This document shows, piece after piece, positions 16,007 to 19,621 of a DNA stretch of 19,621 nucleotides; within the stretch, counting starts at the first letter, position 1, and each line of letters starts with the position of its first letter. Location of the stretch: contig CAYRGG010000064.1 of NCBI GenBank assembly GCA_964423745.1, positions 1-19,621 of the forward strand, read 5' to 3'. This stretch comes from CAYRGG01 sp964423745 (GTDB lineage Bacteria > Pseudomonadota > Gammaproteobacteria > Competibacterales > Competibacteraceae). Under the pieces are notes generated by a model, which searched no databases, was not told the origin of the DNA, and saw only the letters and a list, made by a program, of their open reading frames with translations. A program made the translations under genes and the position numbers.

Positions 16007-16022
16007 TAGTACATATATACTA
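16007..16022. promoter_or_regulatory. SOS-like operator 2 (TAGT-N8-ACTA)
   Basis: This second copy of the 4-8-4 site begins 17 bases after the first and is preceded by the same T. Fourteen of 16 positions are symmetric. It ends 12 bases before the lexA start and overlaps a TATACT -10 candidate at 16016-16021; a second TATACT is at 16023-16028. LexA bound here would block its own promoter. Transcription from the second -10 would give a very short or absent leader for lexA. Confidence 0.7.
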
Positions 16023-16034
16023 TATACTCAGCTT

Positions 16035-16649
16035 ATGCGAACGCTTACAAAACGTCAATATCAAGTTCTCAATTTAATTCGCCAGCGTCTCACCCACGAC
16101 GGTAGCCCCCCTACACGAGCGGAGATTGCCAAAGCGTTAGATTTACAGTCGTCTAACACCGCCGAAGCACATCTGAAAGCCCTGGCAAGAAAGGGTTACA
16201 TCGAACTTTTAGCCGGGCGTAACCGCAACATTCGATTATTGGAGGATAATCAAGACGCTCCTCCGACAGGACTGCCTCTGGTGGGCAGGGTTGCCGCAGG
16301 ATCGCCCATTCTGACGGTGGAACACATTGAGGGGCATTACTGTTTAGAGAGTTTGTTTTCTCCGCCAGCCGATTATCTACTTCGGGTTCGGGGTATGAGT
16401 ATGCGTGAAGCAGGTATTTTTGACGGCGATTTACTCGCCGTCAAGCGCACTGCCCATGCTGAGCACGGTCAGATCGTGGTGGCGCGTATGGAGGATGAGG
16501 TGACGGTGAAACGACTGGAATGTCGTAATAACCGAATCAGACTACTACCGGAGAACGCAGACTTTACGCCTATCGATATCAATCCCACCCAAACTACTCT
16601 CGCCATTGAGGGTATTGTGGTAGGCGTAATTCGAAATCGAGGATTATGA
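16035..16649 (+). CDS. lexA: LexA repressor
   Basis: This is the SOS master repressor, 204 residues. Residues 1-70 form the winged-helix DNA-binding domain, with PPTRAEIAKAL and the recognition helix at 39-50. The self-cleavage site is A88-G89 in GRVAAG. The serine nucleophile is S122 in RGMSM, and the lysine general base is K159 in EVTVKRL. RecA filaments stimulate this cut after DNA damage. The recognition helix reads S39-S40-N41-T42-A43-E44-A45 where E. coli has S-P-N-A-A-E-E, so three positions differ within the segment that reads the operator half-site. The start ATG has no obvious ribosome binding site, in line with a short leader. Confidence 0.97.
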   Translation: MRTLTKRQYQVLNLIRQRLTHDGSPPTRAEIAKALDLQSSNTAEAHLKALARKGYIELLAGRNRNIRLLEDNQDAPPTGLPLVGRVAAGSPILTVEHIEGHYCLESLFSPPADYLLRVRGMSMREAGIFDGDLLAVKRTAHAEHGQIVVARMEDEVTVKRLECRNNRIRLLPENADFTPIDINPTQTTLAIEGIVVGVIRNRGL

Positions 16650-16672
16650 TAGATGTATGTATCTAAGAAATG

Positions 16673-16748
<76 letters not shown>

Positions 16749-16763
16749 AACATTGAACCGAGA

Positions 16764-16791
16764 ATTATAAAATAAATATTCGTGGCGTCAA
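16764..16791 (-). promoter_or_regulatory. Promoter of tRNA-Gly
   Basis: On the minus strand TTGACG (16786-16791) and a perfect TATAAT (16764-16769) are 16 bases apart. Transcription would start near 16757, nine bases before the tRNA. This is the strongest promoter recognised in the window. Confidence 0.85.
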
Positions 16792-16846
16792 GTTTCTTCT
16801 GGACAAACTGGCTCAATTGTCATGAGTTGTTTTTAGAGTTTCGCCA

Positions 16847-16923
16847 TGATTGATTTCACCTTGGTCCCGCCTCGGCTCATCAACTCAACAAATTCGCGTT
16901 TCATTGCGACCCCTTGGCGGTGG
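16847..16923 (-). ncRNA. Candidate TnpB guide RNA (omega RNA) region, 3' of tnpB
   Basis: In this family the guide RNA covers the 3' end of tnpB and the right end of the element, with the guide taken from flanking DNA. The 77 bases after the stop codon are not convincingly coding (a 23-codon frame ending at GCGAAACTC-TAA is noted) and are the place such an RNA would lie. Its exact ends cannot be read from one copy. Confidence 0.35.
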
Positions 16924-18075
16924 CTAGACCACGACCGCAGGTTGGTATGCCGCTCCACGCGCTACCCCCGCCCTCTCGGCGGTTGCTCTATTCAAAATTA
17001 CTTGAGCTGCTGCCACGTCCCGGTCATGAGCTGCGCCGCACTCGCAGCGCCATTGCCGAATCCGCAGCGCCAACTTAGGACCAACCGTTCCACACGTCGG
17101 ACAAACCCCCGTCGAGCGGTCATAGCGGCCAATCTTGATAACCTCTCGTCCATACCAGTGGGCTTTGTACTCGATTTGCCGTACCAGCTCACCCAAAGCC
17201 GCATCTGCCATGGATTTACCCAACCTGAGCGCCCTGCACAGCGCCTTGATATGCAAATCCTCCATGGCGATAAGACCAAAGTTACGGATCAAACCCGTGC
17301 TCAGGTCATGCAAAAACCATTGACGGCAAGCGGCAATACGAGCTTGCAATTTAGCAACTCGCTGTCTTGCTTTGTGCCAGCGGCGACTCCCTTTGACCCG
17401 CCGAGCCATGACCCGTTGAGCCAGTTTCAACCGACGGGCGTATCTGCGGATATACCGGGGAGCATCAAACTTAGTTCCATCCGACAACGTCGCAATAGAT
17501 GCGAGGCCCGTGTCCACGCCAATAGCTTGGTTTTCGCTTGGCAATGGCATAACCTCGACCTCGCAAGAGAAACTGATAAAGTACCGTCCGCAACTGTCCT
17601 TAGTGACTGTCGCCATTTTGGGAATGCCCGCTACCCCTTGCGACCATGTAAGCTTGAGCACTCCAAGCTTAGGCAGCTTCAACAAGCCCGTGGCAGGATT
17701 ATAGGTCCGAGCTATTTGCCGTTGATCCAATTGGTAGCGGATGGATTGGGCGTGGTGCTTTTTCTTAAACTTCGGGTAACTGGCACGTCCAGCAAAGAAG
17801 TTCTGGAAAGCGCGGTCCTGATCCCGCAACGCTTGCGCCAAAACCGTGCTATTGGCATCAAAAAGCCATGCATAATCGGGGTCTTGCTTCAACTCCGTCA
17901 TAGCCCGGCTGCAATCGATGCTCGTTACTTGTTGACTCAGTACCCGATAAGCAAAGCTTCTAGCATCCAGCGCCGTATTCCAGACAAACCGCGCACAACC
18001 AAAGTCAACGGCAAGTTGTTGGCGTTGCTGAGTGTTAGGATAAAAGCGGAATTTGTAGGCTTTGTTGATGAGCAT
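16924..18075 (-). CDS. tnpB: TnpB RNA-guided nuclease (OrfB family)
   Basis: This 383-residue protein is an apparently intact TnpB, the ancestor-like relative of Cas12. The RuvC residues are in place: D188 in GVDTGLA, E272 in AMEDLHI and D353 in HDRDVAAAQ. A zinc ribbon has CPTC at 325-328 and CEC at 344-346. The N-terminal MLINKAYKFRFYPNTQQ and QALRDQDRAFQNFF are typical. It should cut DNA next to a short target-adjacent motif, directed by its guide RNA, and help the element persist. On the minus strand TATAAT (18082-18087) is only six bases before the ATG, so the message may be leaderless. No frameshift or early stop is seen. Confidence 0.92.
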   Translation of the reverse strand: MLINKAYKFRFYPNTQQRQQLAVDFGCARFVWNTALDARSFAYRVLSQQVTSIDCSRAMTELKQDPDYAWLFDANSTVLAQALRDQDRAFQNFFAGRASYPKFKKKHHAQSIRYQLDQRQIARTYNPATGLLKLPKLGVLKLTWSQGVAGIPKMATVTKDSCGRYFISFSCEVEVMPLPSENQAIGVDTGLASIATLSDGTKFDAPRYIRRYARRLKLAQRVMARRVKGSRRWHKARQRVAKLQARIAACRQWFLHDLSTGLIRNFGLIAMEDLHIKALCRALRLGKSMADAALGELVRQIEYKAHWYGREVIKIGRYDRSTGVCPTCGTVGPKLALRIRQWRCECGAAHDRDVAAAQVILNRATAERAGVARGAAYQPAVVV

Positions 18076-18119
18076 ACTTTAATTATAGCACCCAAGGGGC
18101 GCGAATTTAATGGCGAAAC

Positions 18120-18529
18120 AAAATCTTACATGCAGCGCGGGCGCTCGTGCTCCACATTGTTGCGCAACTCGCTGGCGGGTCTTCCTCCATCCCTGGAGTC
18201 ATTCGATGTTTCATGAAGTATATAGCAAAACCCATTGATTTTGATAACTATTAAGGAATGACCTATTTCCTAGTTGTCGTCGTAAAGTGTTGTTGGTTCG
18301 TGAGCAAGGCGGGCGTGGTGGGTTGGCTCAAACACATCGAACGCAAGTCCTCGGGACCGCAGCGGCATAAGCTGGATCTATTGAGGCTGGAGAAAGACAT
18401 CGGGCGCCCTGGGGTGTTACCCATAGTCTACTTGCGTTACAAACACGACTAAAGTCGCATTGTGTGCTGCCTGCGCAAATTCTAAACTAGTGAAGATCAA
18501 CAAACACTCATCAACCCTGGGCAATCATC
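18120..18529. other. Unassigned region between the tnpB element and the ATPase gene
   Basis: No gene is recognised here. A 64-codon frame at 18258-18452 has AAGGA touching its ATG and an unremarkable basic sequence; another frame of 42 codons starts at 18110 inside the tnpB end. Neither matches a family I know. The base composition rises in G+C toward the right. It may hold decayed mobile DNA and the promoter of the downstream gene. Confidence 0.4.
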
Positions 18530-19621
18530 GTGTATGCAGATTATCCGAGCCGATTTACGCAAACAGCCCAAGTTAGCATAATAGAACCTAAGCCTGCTGG
18601 TCCGTCGATCCGTGTCTACGATTCATCCCTTGAGCACCTGCTCGCTGAATTTAAACGTTTGGATCTCCTCATCATCGCGCAGCTGACGCGAATGCGGGAG
18701 CAGGCATTGACAAAAGAGGGGTTGCAGGGATTATACATTTCTGACCAGGAGATAGATGCTCTGATCGCGCAGCCCCTCTGTCCATACCATGGGGCAGGGG
18801 AGATAGACGCCTATCCCGCCGCGGCGCTCCAGGCCACGCTAGCGCCGATGGTCGCGGAGATCGCTGCGCAGTGTGCCGAGAGCGAGAGACGCGGTGTTGA
18901 GCTGCGCCTAGAAAAACTCCTGCGGCTATTTCACCTCAGTGCCTTCGACAAAGACGTGCTGCTCATTTGCCTCGCCCCCGAACTCGATCTACGTTACGAG
19001 CGCTTCTACGCCTATCTACAGGACGACATCAGCAAAAAATCTCCTAGCGTGGATCTGGCGCTAAACCTGCTGTGCTCGTCTTTTGCGACAAAAGTGGCAG
19101 CGCGGAGGTGCTTTTTACCCGACGCACCCTTGATCAAAAATCAACTGTTGGCGCTCATTGAAGAACCGGGGCAACAGGTGCCGCTGTTGGCTAAGGCCTT
19201 TAAGCTCGATGCCCGCATCGCTGATTACCTTCTCGGCGGCAATGGACTCGATGCCCGCCTGCTGGCCTATACCCGCTTGATCATATCTCAGGCCAGGCTA
19301 GAGGATAGCCATCTGTCAGCAAAGACCAAAGCTCAGCTCGTCGTCGTCGCGCAACGGCGGCGTCGGGATGGGCTTGTTTGTTATTTTCATGGATCTTGCG
19401 GCATGGGCAAGCAACTCACCGCCGAGGCGCTCTGTGCCGAATTGAAAATAACGCTTTTGCAGGTGGATCTAGGGCGGTTGCTCACCCTTGAGCAAAGCTA
19501 CACATCTGTCCTGCCGCGCATCTTCCGGGAGGCACTGTTGCAGGACGCAGCGCTGTATTGGACGGGTTTCGATGCGCTGTTCGCTGCCGACAAAGCCTAT
19601 GAGCTGGAGGCGCTGCTGCGG
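18530..19621 (+). CDS. Winged-helix AAA+ ATPase, eCIS-associated type (3' end outside window)
   Basis: An open frame from GTG 18530 runs 364 codons to the right edge without a stop. An in-frame TGA at 18491 and no ATG before residue 54 make GTG the likely start; the ribosome binding site is weak. Residues about 130-170 (LFHLSAFDKDVLLICLAPEL then DLRYERFYAYLQDD) match, from memory, the N-terminal region of the ATPase encoded with extracellular contractile injection systems (Afp15-like). A degenerate Walker A, GSCGMGKQ at 288-295, has Q where S or T is usual; then ALYWTGFDALF. In such proteins a second, canonical AAA domain follows, which would be outside. Its proposed role is in sheath and baseplate assembly or particle maturation. 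The gene is visibly richer in G+C than the rest of the window. Confidence 0.75.
   Translation, partial: MYADYPSRFTQTAQVSIIEPKPAGPSIRVYDSSLEHLLAEFKRLDLLIIAQLTRMREQALTKEGLQGLYISDQEIDALIAQPLCPYHGAGEIDAYPAAALQATLAPMVAEIAAQCAESERRGVELRLEKLLRLFHLSAFDKDVLLICLAPELDLRYERFYAYLQDDISKKSPSVDLALNLLCSSFATKVAARRCFLPDAPLIKNQLLALIEEPGQQVPLLAKAFKLDARIADYLLGGNGLDARLLAYTRLIISQARLEDSHLSAKTKAQLVVVAQRRRRDGLVCYFHGSCGMGKQLTAEALCAELKITLLQVDLGRLLTLEQSYTSVLPRIFREALLQDAALYWTGFDALFAADKAYELEALLR

Larger units (their letters stand above)
16838..18119 (-). mobile_element. Solo tnpB element of the IS200/IS605 (IS1341) type
   Basis: The element carries tnpB but no tnpA transposase. The limits given are marked by a 10-base inverted pair, GTTTCGCCAT at 16838-16847 and ATGGCGAAAC at 18110-18119; these are provisional because this family does not use terminal inverted repeats. 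A short imperfect palindrome at 18088-18102 (GCACCC-AAG-GGGCGC) upstream of tnpB resembles the subterminal hairpin of a left end. The right end must lie between the tnpB stop and the tRNA-Gly promoter. With no tnpA, movement would need a helper element elsewhere. Confidence 0.6.

Noticed and set aside
16846..18216. A 456-codon plus-strand frame opposite tnpB
   Set aside because: The minus-strand frame has a full set of TnpB motifs; the plus-strand protein has no domain pattern and mirrors its codons.
18258..18452. A 64-codon plus-strand frame before the eCIS-type ATPase
   Set aside because: Ribosome binding site spacing is poor and the sequence resembles no known family; treated as part of the unassigned region.

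Overview
The window reads as chromosome of a gammaproteobacterium with middling G+C. The evidence is a 529-residue peptide-chain release factor 3 followed by a DUF2970 gene, an E. coli-like LexA, tRNAs with encoded CCA ends, and Gly, Cys and Leu tRNAs in the order of the enterobacterial glyW-cysT-leuZ operon. Uma2 and DUF29 genes are families often expanded in environmental filamentous or sulfur-cycle bacteria. I cannot name the genus.

Layout. (1) 1-4469: a cobalamin riboswitch cut by the left edge precedes a corrinoid uptake operon: FecCD-type permease, ABC ATPase with an extra C-terminal domain, periplasmic binding protein, then a CobO/BtuR adenosyltransferase. Together these import corrinoid and adenosylate it under B12 feedback. 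(2) 4483-5409: a staphylococcal-nuclease-fold protein on the minus strand, convergent with cobO. (3) 5410-7834: a structured intergenic region, tRNA-Thr(CGT), a truncated DUF29 gene, a Uma2-family protein with a heptad-repeat tail, and an atypical PilZ (c-di-GMP receptor) protein. (4) 7937-9650: a NodI/NodJ-type ABC-2 exporter pair. (5) 9665-13228, minus strand: DUF2970 and prfC, overlapping by one base, then an HDOD-GGDEF signalling protein. (6) 13595-16748: tRNA-Leu(TAA) and tRNA-Cys(GCA) on minus, a secreted glycerophosphodiester phosphodiesterase on plus, divergent imuA-like and lexA genes sharing two tandem SOS-like operators, and tRNA-Gly(GCC) on minus. (7) 16838-18119: a solo, apparently intact IS200/IS605-type tnpB on the minus strand. 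(8) 18120-18529: unexplained sequence. (9) 18530 to the right edge: the start of a GTG-initiated gene resembling the winged-helix AAA+ ATPase of extracellular contractile injection systems (eCIS).

The observations most worth following are the eCIS-type ATPase at the right edge, which suggests a contractile injection cluster just outside the window; the two TAGT-N8-ACTA operators between imuA and lexA, matched by substitutions in the LexA recognition helix; the solo TnpB next to a tRNA-Gly promoter; and the split Gly/Cys-Leu tRNA set.
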